Shown one piece after another: positions 28,901-40,900 of a stretch of 64,000 bases of DNA. Position numbers and translations under genes: made by a program. The stretch covers positions 1,984,001 through 2,048,000 of the forward strand of contig OW285193.1 in NCBI GenBank assembly GCA_935421135.1. Direction: 5' to 3'. Positions within the stretch are counted from its first letter, which is position 1; every line of letters starts with the position of its first letter. This DNA comes from Bugulina stolonifera (Eukaryota; Bryozoa; Gymnolaemata; Cheilostomatida; Bugulidae). Below the pieces are notes generated by a model. That model worked only from the letters and a program-made list of their open reading frames with translations. It was not told the DNA's origin and searched no databases.

Positions 28901-31900
28901 CTCCTTATGCTCCCGGAGGCTGATACTGGTCTTTGGAGTTACGTCAAGTCACATCTTGAGGCGTAAGTTGAGGCACTTGTATCCATACCACTAATGGACT
29001 AGATATGTTAATTCAATCATTGTTCATGTCTGTCTTATGTTGCCATTCAAATTAGAGGTGTTTTCAAACCCAAGTTTTGTTAGCAGTTCAGAAAGAATTT
29101 TTTTCCTGATGCATTTTTCTGCGAGAAACTGAAGTGCGCCGATGGTCAACAGTTTGATCAAGCAAAATTCCTGGCCAGTATAATTTTTAGATTAGTTTGG
29201 GCTGTATCCTGGCAACTTTATCCGAGACCAAAGGGCCGCCATGACACCTTTTAGCTTACCATGTCCGTATACATGTACCTACAGTTGCCTGTTGTGAAGC
29301 AGTGCATAACTCCATGCCTCTATCTTGACATACACTTCATTAATACTGGTCACACTGCTGAATTATAAAGTACGATTCCTATGCTTGCCGTGTCTGTAGG
29401 TCAACTAACTACTGGATTGGAATGAACAGCTTTGGCAATGGGGTTGACTTTGCTTGGACTAATGGAGATGTGTTGACATGGCAAACGTAAGTTCAATCTG
29501 CCTGGCAGCGGATTTGGGATTTTGGAAATCTTTTGAGATGCATCTTCTATCACTACCATTACCATTACCATCACCATCCTAGTATTGGTAGCAATTGCGT
29601 TACACCTATGGTATCTGAGCTTGTGTTTGCAAATCGAGCTTGGCTAGTGGGTCAATTTTGAACTTGCAGTAGAATATACTATTATGTTGTTTGAAACTGA
29701 TTTTGCGCAAACTAACAATTTGGATCACTGTACGCTGTGCACAGCCTAATTGTTCTTTGAATAACTTATCAATGGTTGTTGGTATACCATCTAAGTACTG
29801 AAAACCTTTGGGATCTAATAGCAGATTAATTTATTTGTTTACTTATTGCTGTCTTTAAGGAATGACGCTACGTCACATCCATATGGTGGTATAACTTGTG
29901 ATACTAGTAAAAACTGTGTACTTGACTCTTACGAATATGAGGATGGGGCTGGTGTAAAGACTGAGGCAAAGCCAATTTGTACCTTCACCAAAAGTGAGTA
30001 ACATTGGCACTTTGTAATGGTTTAGTCAATGTGTATGACTAGATGCTCGTAGTTCAGCCTGTACTTTATTTTAATTAAAAAAGATAATATCTATGTTGCC
30101 AAACAAAATTATTTAGCATAGCTTCTCAATAGCAGAGCTAACGGTTCCTAGAGCTGGATATTATTATAGTCCAGTGTGGCATGGAGAGAAACCTTTGGGA
30201 CGAAAACCTCCAGGTTATTGGTGGGACTCCAACCCGCGTCCTAGCAGATGACTCGCACCATTGCTGCAAGACCAGAGAGACTATTTTCACACAGAGTTAC
30301 ATTATCTAATTATTACAGCATTTGGAATGTATGGAAGGTGGTAACCAAGTTACTTCATCTCTGTGTAGTTTGTATGGAATAGGACAAACTCTTTCAGTTT
30401 AAGGCTTCTATGAAGATGTACATGTACTCATTTTCCATTGTATTTCCTTGTCTAGTTGATGGAGGCTGGGCGCTGTGGGGTAACTGGGCAGATTGTAACT
30501 CTGGATGTACTGATAGCAATGCTCTGTACACCAGAAGTAGAACCTGTACAAATCCAGAACCGTTTAATGATGGATTAAACTGTCCAGGAGACAGTGTACA
30601 GGAATCAGCTCTTGGTAAGTAGTATAACTTGTATTTAATGGAATCAGTTATAACTTGGTGATCTGTAGTTTTGAGTCTTGTAGTTTCAAGAGCAACCAGG
30701 TCAGCTTTTGAGGGGTATGTGTGACGGATGTTTTAATGTTGTACAGATTGTGCTAAGCTCAGTACAGTGTTGGAAATATTCAATGGGACTCACAGGTGTA
30801 TAGCAGTCGACACTCCTGAGATTCATGTAGATATGGACACACAGACACTGGCTACTGCTTGTACTGATCTATACGGCGCTAGTTCAGAGCTCATCATCTT
30901 ACCAGAGAGCGAGAAAGCTCTATGGGACTACATAGTTAAACATCTAAATGCGTGAGTATCAACATATTACATCATGAAGAATTTATTTTATGGACACTTT
31001 TTCTAACTAAATGAATTTCCCAGTCTACTTTATTAGTACATATAGATATGTACACTATATTTCATTCCCAGATCAACTAACTACTGGATTGGAATGGATA
31101 GTCTTGCTGATGAGGCTACTTTCAAGTGGAGTGATGGAACCAGTTTAACTTGGCAGACGTAAGTGGTTGCCATTCAGTTCATGTGTTTACGGATAATACA
31201 ATGTATACATACGTGTAAGTCTTGTACCACGTGGAACTGCATTTATCTGTAATGAACACTGACCTCTGGTGGTATTGTTGATCGATGCTTACGTTGCTTA
31301 CTATCTAGGAATGATGCCTCAACACATCCGTATGGTGGAATCAGTTGTGCTAGTAATGGAAAATGTAGCCTAGATTCATTCGGATACAAAGACGGGTCAA
31401 ATATCCTATCAAAAGGACATCCAATCTGCAGTTTCTCAAAAGGTCAGTGAATCTTGAATCATTGTTTGTAGTCCTCATGCTGATTGTACATTTGGAGAAT
31501 GTTTAGAATGCTGTAGCTAGACAGCACCTCTCTCAATCACTGCTCTCCATATATTAGTGATAGTCTATGGCTATGTTGATCGTGTGAATCATAATATTCT
31601 CCTTGTTACAGTGGACGGTGCCTATGGAGACTGGAGTAGCTGGACAGCATGTACAACGGGATGTAGTCCAGGCTCACTGGTGAAGAGGCAGAGGTCATGT
31701 GACTCACCTTCAGTTGACCTTACTGGTAGTAACTGTGCCACGCCCACACAGACTACGGAGGCAATTTATAGTGAGTCACATGAAATCTCACTGTATATAC
31801 AATTATAAGACTCGGTTCATGAATGATGTCAATAAAATAATACACTATTTGTATTATACTACAGTGCATATTCCAGCAAGCAAAATAACGCTACTTAACG

Positions 31901-34900
31901 GTAGAAATGTTACACTGGACGTGTTGGTAAAATAACTCTGAGAACTTGTCAATATCTTTACAGCACTGGGAACCCATATTTTTTGACAATATAGTCACAG
32001 TGTTGGGTCAATGTTGCAACAATACCATATATCATTAATTTCATACCGTAACACAAAGCCTAAAATATTTGCCAACAATGCTTGTCACTTACAGTGCCGG
32101 CAATATTTCAACTACATGTATATCATGTGTTTATCGCTGAACTTGAGACGCTGTTTTTAGGGCCTCGGCTGAGTGGTCTTCGGATGAAATGCTAGCAGAC
32201 GTATCTCATCTCTATGCTGATCTTTTACCAAAGTCAACTAGTATAAGAACTGTGCTCTTTGGTATTAATTATGCATCCCTAACTTTCTACTACTACAGGT
32301 TGTCCTAGTAACACCTATTTGGTATATAATGGAGGTGGTAGTGATAGTTACTGCTTAGACTTCAGAGCTACTGAAGACTGTGTCAACATGGCTGCCTCTT
32401 GCAAAGCAGTTTACGGTGAAAACTCTATTCTCCTTCAGATAGTAGATGCTGATGCTTTCCTGGATGTGGCCAAAGCTTTAGATCTGTAAGTACTGCTACC
32501 TTAACATGTAAATCACTCGGCTACATATACGTGTATGTTGAGGTTGACAATATTTTACTCAGGGAATCATACATAATACAAATGTCCATATGTTAGCCTA
32601 TTAATACATACAGATATTCTCATTGAGTCAATAGCAGTTGTTGTGATATGCTCTGCTTGCAAATTGGCAGTCATAAAGTATGAGCATTTATACTGTAAAA
32701 GCAGCAGTTACATACTTTCTACTATTGATGGTAGAAAGTTGAACAGATTCACCAAAAACTGGTGTTAAACAAAACTTACACACCAAGGGTGGTAAAGCAG
32801 TGTGGCTATTACTTCTAGCCTCTCATTGCATTCTATCACGTCCCTGGTAGTGGAACACTGCAGACGTTTCAATCTCTCCCTCTTGGTCTCTTGGTCTTTT
32901 GGTCTGACAGCAGGAACAATCCTGATGGAGCTGTATTATAGCTTATGAAGGAGGAGATATTACTCGTATAAAAGTCTTCTGGCCATATCTCTCCCAATTA
33001 ATCAATTGGGCACTAAAACTAACCTGACGTTATACATGTATTTAGTGTGTCAAGTTTGTTCTCTATAAAAATACCTGGGAATTATTTGGCCATGATTGGC
33101 TGCAGCAGTAAATCATTAGAGAGGTATATTGCATACAAATATGTATGCTTGGTTCTAAATGTGTTTTCAATACCGCCAGTAGTTTATGAACATGCGATGT
33201 GGTTGATTATTTGAAATACAAATTACTTCAGAGAGTCACTTCTGGGCAGTGTGGAGGTGGTGGTTGGGCTGAAGAAGGAAGGTTCTACATTTGAATGGTT
33301 GGATGGAACTGCACTGTATACTTCTGGGAGATGGGACGGGTAAGTGGTGACGTCATACTCTCAAGACGTCTCTAAAAGTGACAGATAGTGTGCAGTACTC
33401 TACAGAAACGCATGTAGTAATCCATATTCATACTTCTAAAAAGTGTGAGGACTAGTTTGTCAATAAAAATAACTCTGTAGTTTATAAAAATCATTTAATG
33501 CTTCAAGACTTGTGTTGTTAATTTATTTTATTTCTACAATATTTGTTCAGAGATGATCCGGATGCTGGCCATACGACAGCAGCTGTCATATGCGCTGGCA
33601 GCACAGACACCTGTGTGCTGAAGAGTATATCTGGAACGTGTACCTCAAAACAGTTCGCCTGTCAGTTTGGTAAAAGTAAGTCAACTAATGTGCTTTTTAA
33701 GACATTCCACTAGTTAGACTACACTTAGATGCGAAAAGATATAAATAAACTATATTGCTAATACTACATAATTATTACTAATGGCCATGCAAGTGGATAA
33801 CTGTCCATCCATGACTGTCATTTTTACAACATTATTTAGGGATTCAATCGGCCTGTTGCCTTGTGATTGCATAGTAAATGCTGATTGACATGTGGTTGAT
33901 ATTCTCAATGTTATGCTGCTGTTTCTTCTTTAATCTCACAGAGATGTGATACTGTAATATTTCAGCTGATGGAATCTGGGGTGAATGGTCAGCTCTGAGT
34001 GCATGTAATGATGGTATAACAGCGTGTACAGAGGGCACTGGTGACTACACCTACGTACGTACAAGAACATGTGACAATCCTCAGCCCTACCTCGGTGGTG
34101 AAGACTGTCCTGGTGACGACACTCAGGTTACGAAAGCAGGTAGTTGAATAATCAGCGCACTTCTACTCTCTTCCCCTTCTTTCTCTCCTGATCTAATGTT
34201 CTTCTTTGACCCCTGCGCAGCTTAATGCACAAAAGAACTTGATTATTTTTTTTTAAATTGGGTTGTATGTAATTAATATACAACTAATAGATCACTCCCT
34301 GTACAAATACTCAGTAGATCTGCTACCATACACTTGTACATGCAGTGCTGTATTCACTGTGTATTCACTGTGTATTCACTGTGCATTCACTGTGCATTCA
34401 CTGTGCATTCACTGTGTATTCACTGTGCATTCACTGTGCATTCACTGTGCATTCACTGTGCATTCACTGTGTATTCACTGTGCATTCACTGTGCATTCGC
34501 TGTGCATTCGCTGCGCATTCACTGTGCATTCACTGTCTTCACTGTGTATTCACTGTGTATTCACTGTGCATTCACTGTGTATTCACTGTGTATTCACTAT
34601 GCATTCACTGTGCATTCACTGTGTATTCACTGTGTATTCACTGTGTGTTCACTGTGTATTCACTGTGCATTCACTGTGTCTTCACTGTGTCTTCAAGGTG
34701 CATCCACTGTACTGGTTATATTCAGACCCTCAGCATGCATTGTAAGGATTCCACAATTGCTGCAGTCATTGTCTTTATTATATCATATCAATATTCAACA
34801 AGGGGTTCATGATCGCTACAGAGGAGGATGTGCTGTATAGTATTGTATGATGACAGCAGATGTTAGTAGTAGGGTTCTATTAAATCACACAAATAAAATT

Positions 34901-37900
34901 TCTGTGAGGCTGAATATTTGCAGTCAGCCGTGCAAGTCAAACACGAGTCCTTGCAAATAGTCTGCCATTCTTGCATATGCCAGTCAACTGAGCCATCAAT
35001 GGTCTTCGCTTACAGACAATCGTGTCCTGCTTGACTCTTTAGGTTGGTATCCTGATATATATCAGTATCGACAAACTATCAATAACTTTGCATCTTATGT
35101 TTGCAGAGTGCTTAGCAGATACTACCATATGGCTCTCTGATGATGGGGAATTCCTTGGCTGTCTCTTTCATGGACCGACTGCAGATAAGACACATGAAGA
35201 TGCACATAGCCACTGTACAAGCACTTTTGGAGCCTCGGCTACTCTACTCCACATAGACAATGAGGAACAGCATACCTCACTCTTGGGTCATCGCAGGTTT
35301 GTACACTATTTGCTGTCCTAAACACATACAATGCATCACTGTGCATATTTATATGCATTAACACAAGTTTAGATGTATGGGATCGTGAAAGTTTTGATTC
35401 TTTTACGCGGTGGACATGTGTCTGTTAGCTTATGGTTGTAAAAGATTAATATGTGAAATATGAGTGATATATGCTCAACGTCTAACCTGACTCACTCACA
35501 AATATTGCTTTGCGCAGTGATTTTAGCCATTGATTGAAAATCCTGAAAGCCTGATATTATCTAGAAAAACTCCCTTCAGATCACCACACTTTCATTGTCT
35601 TGAACCTACACATACAATGACTTATATCAAAGCAGCTGAACAGTTACCATTTCCCCTGAAGCCTGGTAATCGTTTTTAACTTGTTGATGATATAGTTACA
35701 AATGCTCATGTTAATTACTTTGAACTCAACATTTTAATGTGATAACTACATGTACTTCTGTTGACTCTCACGGCATACTGTTATTCTAGAATCAACAGTA
35801 TCGCTGGTGCTTCATATTGGATAGATCTTCAGTTCAGTACTGATGAAAGTGCATGGCTCTGGCATTCTACTGGAAACAAAACGGCTGACTTCTTCGAGAA
35901 TTGGGACGGAAGGTAAGTGTAGTGGATCCAACAGTCCAATGCTATTCACCTTTGTACATGTAACTTGCTTCTACGTATAAGGTAGACATGTCAAACCTAA
36001 CTTCCTGCCACACTTTAGCCTCGTCTTTATTGCAATACTTCTTGCCGTCTGCTTTTCATATATAATATGCTGGTCAAGGGAGCAACAGAAAGTCAAACTG
36101 TGTCTGGCTGCCTACTATTATTGTGATAATATACCTAGTGCATTTGGCATTACAGCACTCCTCCTGTGTCTGGGTCTAATTATGGGTACATGACCTGTAG
36201 CAGTACAGAGGAATGTCTGTGGAGAGATTCCGCTGCCAGTAGCACATACTCCTGGATATGTCAGTTCTCTCAAGGTAAGTGTAAGGTCAAGTGTTGTCTA
36301 TAAAATCATGATAAAAATTCATAGTCTAATTGATTGGTAGCTGACGACCCAATAGAAAGGTTTGAGGATAGTAGGCGTCTTCAGAAACTGTACTGGTTCA
36401 TATAAGACTGTTTTTATTATCCAAACGCAGCTTGAGCGCTCAGGCGTGACTAATGCTTGTTCTGAAGGGGAATCACCCTTGTTAACAATAAATATTATTA
36501 CCATCCATGCCTAACCTTGCATTATAGCTAGCGCTATATTATTGAATGAAATAAATTGTTATTGCCACAGATTGCTATTATTTATAAGCTTGCACGGTGC
36601 AATATCTGAATATGCCTATTGTGTTCCTATATTGCTTGAAGAGTTCCTTTTAATGAAATACAAATCATGTGCCAGACAGGTGAATCCACTGCATAATGAT
36701 GACAATTTTCCGATTGAGAAAAAATGTCATCTGAAACAACCTAAAACCTTAAACATTCATAATGGCTGACTTTTAACTTCTTTCGCACAAAAGCAGTACC
36801 TGGAAAAAATGCTTGTGATGAGAATATGTTTTTGATTGACTCTGAACAAAACAGAACTTGTTAAGTAGATAGTACTGTTTAGACATAGTTATGTACATAA
36901 GAAGTGGTACCGCCTATATGTACATGCAGTTGGATAGTAGATGCTACCACCTACATACATATTCTATATCTGCATAGTATACATGCGGATACATTGTACA
37001 TTGTATGGTAACAGTTGATGGTATCTGGTCATCCTGGAGTGAGTGGGCTAACTGTACCCTCAGTGCTGACGGTAGTCACTGTAGTCCTAATGATAAGTTT
37101 ATCCGGAGTCGAACTTGTGACAACCCAGAGCCTAAGCTAAATGGTGAACCGTGTCCCAGCTATGGATTTATGACCACATTCCTAGGTACGGTGACATAAA
37201 ATTATTCTTACTCGTACACTATCCTGAGTGATTATGATTCTGTTTTGATGGTTGGTGTATTATTTTGAGTGACTATGTTCTGCTCTATATGTAATAGCAA
37301 ATCGTTGAAATTCCTGCTCAAGTCATGCTGAGAATGAATTCAACTAGCCAACTGCAAACTAGTGTGTGTTCACTACTGACCCTATTCCTCTAGACTGCCT
37401 GGAAGGAAGTTGGACAGCTGTTACATTCACCGACCAGAAGTGTCTGTACTTTATGGAGATTACACATGACTATGACGCAGCTCAAGCCGCTTGTCCTACA
37501 GAGACTGGGAGAGAGGACGCCCGGTTAGCTATCATAGAGAACTCTGAAATGTGGGATGTGTTTGAGGCTATAACAGAACAGTGAGTCATTACTAGTGATT
37601 AGTAGTCACAGAGATTTAGCTGTGACATATTGACAAGCAACACAGGACAGTGGAGTAGATGGTAGGGGGTGCTATAGTAACTTATAGCTCTTCATGTTTC
37701 TACTCGATTATCAGTCAGTGTGCTCCTTATTTGTATTATGACAATCAGATTTTAGTAGGAGTAGGATGTGGCTCAGTGGGTTAGAACGCCTGCCCTGAGG
37801 CACGGAAGCGCTGAAGGTTCAGGGTTCGAATCCCGCTGATGTCTACTGACTACTGGGTCTTTGTACCACAGGTGTGCTCCGACCTGCCTACAAACTGAGA

Positions 37901-40900
37901 GCAAAAAAACTTGGCGCAGCCATTGCAGCCTTGTATGTGTACCATCAATTCCATCGTCAGTGCCTGTCACTGAGTGATGATGTATGGTAATTTTAATATA
38001 TAAATTTAATATATAAATTTAAATTTAAAATTTAAATTTAATTTAAATTTAATCATTTTTGATCTTGATATTATAAACTATGTTGTGCACCGATACATTG
38101 CAGTGGAGATTTCACGGTTCAGACGGGTAACAACTATTATCTTGGACTCTACTATAACACCACAACCTCTGAGCGGGAGTGGGATCCACTGGTACCATTA
38201 AATTTCTCAAACTGGGCAAGCAGTCAACCATCAACTGAGCACTGTACCGCAGCTAATCCCACTAATTGGGAGTGGCAAACAGCTGATTGTACTGCTACAA
38301 AATACTCGGTCTGCCAGTATGGCATAAGTAAGTGTTGATTAGGTCAGCCAGTATGGTATAAGTAAGTGTTGATTATATCAGCCAGTATGGTATAAGTAAG
38401 TGTTGATTATATCAGCCAGTATGGGATAAGTAAGTGTTGATTATATCAGCCAGTATGGTATAAGTAAGTGTTGATTATATCAGCCAGTATGGTATAAGTA
38501 AGTCTTGATTAGGTCAGCCAGTATGGTATAGGTAAATTTTGATTAGGTCAGCCAGTATGGTATAAGTAAGTGTTGATTATATCAGCCAGTATGGTATAAG
38601 TAAGTGTTGATTATATCAGCCAGTATGGTATAGGTAAGTTTTGATTAGGTCAGCCAGTATGGTATAAGTAAGTGTTGATTATATCAGCCAGTATGGTATA
38701 AGTAAGTGTTGATTATATCAGCCAGTATGGTATAAGTAAGTGTTGATTATATCAGCCAGTATGGTATAAGTAAGTGTTGATTATATCAGCCAGTATGGTA
38801 TAAGTAAGTGTTGATTATATCAGCCAGTATGGTATAAGTAAGTCTTGATTAGGTCAGCCAGTATGGTATAGGTAAGTTTTGATTAGGTCAGCCAGTGTGC
38901 TCCTTATTTGTATTATGACAATCAGATTTTAGTAAGTGTTGATTATATCAGCCAGTATGGTATAAGTAAGTGCTGATTAGGCATGGCCGTAACTATCTAG
39001 GCGGCTCAGGCGGCCCTAGCCGCCTGAACTTTTTGTTAAAAGAAGAAAAAATTAAGCTAATATCGGAAGGTATAGTTACCGTGCCCCACATGATATAAAT
39101 ATACTCTAATGAAAATGATGCTACTATGTGTATCATTATATTGATGACTAATTTTCGCGTGAAGCCACTGTTGATTTGATAGCGTAATTGGTAGAGTGCT
39201 TGGTCTTTATGCATAGGGACACGAGTTCGAATCCCATTGAGGGACAATTCTTTTCATTTCAGTACTTCACTCAATTTGTTAGCTATACAATGACAATACT
39301 AATCTGTAAGATAGGATCACTGCATAAGTAATTCTGTATTCAGCAACAGGAAATGCCCTAAGATTGCATGCACAGTGTGCCCACCCACCTCATTTGTTCC
39401 ACTTCGAACACTGTTCTTCAGGGTTTGCGAACCCTAGAATACCACTCTCCATCTCTATCCATCAACTAAATTTGCACTATTTCCCCTCTTTTTAATGTGT
39501 GCACATTTTTGTGCCTAAGTCATGTAATGATGTAAAGGACTACAATGGTACGTCATGGCCAAGCCAAACAGAGAAACACTATTTTGCAGTATACTAATTT
39601 GAAGTTTACTATTTGCAGATTACTATGCAACATTTTGTACTTTTGTACCATCACGTATAGCTCAAATATGCATCAAACATGCATCAAAATGGCTGTTTTT
39701 GTGTGAATTTTCAAAAAGTTTCTTGTGGGAGGTGCCCCACCCTCCTTCTGCCCCCATCCCGCACACACCCTCCCACACCGCTACTGTTAGCCTGTCCAAT
39801 TTTGGCCGCCTCAACTTTTTCAGGAAAGTTACCCCCCTGTTAGGTCAGCCAGTATGGTATAAGTAAGTGCTGATTAGGTCCCTTAGTATGGTATAAGCAA
39901 GTGCTGATTACGTCCCTTAGTATGGTATAAGTAGTGCTGATTAGGTCCCTTAGTATGGTATAAGTAAGTGCTGATTACGTCCCTTAGTATGGTATAAGTA
40001 AGTGCTGATTACGTCCCTTAGTATGGTATAAGTAAGTGCTGATTACGTCCCTTAGTATGGTATAAGTAAGTCTTGATTAGGTCAGTCAGTATGGTATAAG
40101 TAAGTCTTGATTAGATCAGCCATTATGGTATGAGTAAGTCTTGATTAGGTCAGTCAGCATGGTATAAGTAAGTGTTGATTACGTCCCTTAGTATGGTATA
40201 AGTAAGTGCTGATTAGGTCCCTTAGTATGGTATAAGCAAGCGCTGATTAGGTCCCTTAGTATGGTATAAGTAAGTGCTGATTAGGTCCCTTAGTATGGTA
40301 TAAGTAAGTGCTGATTACGTCCCTTAGTATGGTATAAGTAAGTGCTGATTACGTCCCTTAGTATGGTATAAGTAAGTCTTGATTAGGTCAGTCAGTATGG
40401 TATAAGTAAGTCTTGATTAGATCAGCCATTATGGTATAGGTAAGTGTTGATTATATCAGCCAGTATGGTATAAGTAAGTGCTGATTAGGTCAGCCATTAT
40501 GGTATAAGTAAGTGCTGATTAGGTCCCTTAGTATGGTATAAGCAAGTGCTGATTACGTCCCTTAGTATGGTATAAGTAAGTGCTGATTAGGTCCCTTAGT
40601 ATGGTATAAGTAAGTGCTGATTACGTCCCTTAGTATGGTATAAGTAAGTGCTGATTACGTCCCTTAGTATGGTATAAGTAAGTGCTGATTACGTCCCTTA
40701 GTATGGTATAAGTAAGTCTTGATTAGGTCAGTCAGTATGGTATAAGTAAGTCTTGATTAGATCAGCCATTATGGTATGAGTAAGTCTTGATTAGGTCAGT
40801 CAGCATGGTATAAGTAAGTGTTGATTACGTCCCTTAGTATGGTATAAGTAAGTGCTGATTAGGTCCCTTAGTATGGTATAAGCAAGCGCTGATTAGGTCC

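Noticed and set aside
34263..34840. Frames of 155-168 codons
   Set aside because: Produced by the 11-bp ACTGTGCATTC repeat inside an intron.
37762..37850. Functional tRNA gene
   Set aside because: Perfect A and B boxes, but no closing acceptor stem and a SINE-like body follows. The same applies to 39180-39245.
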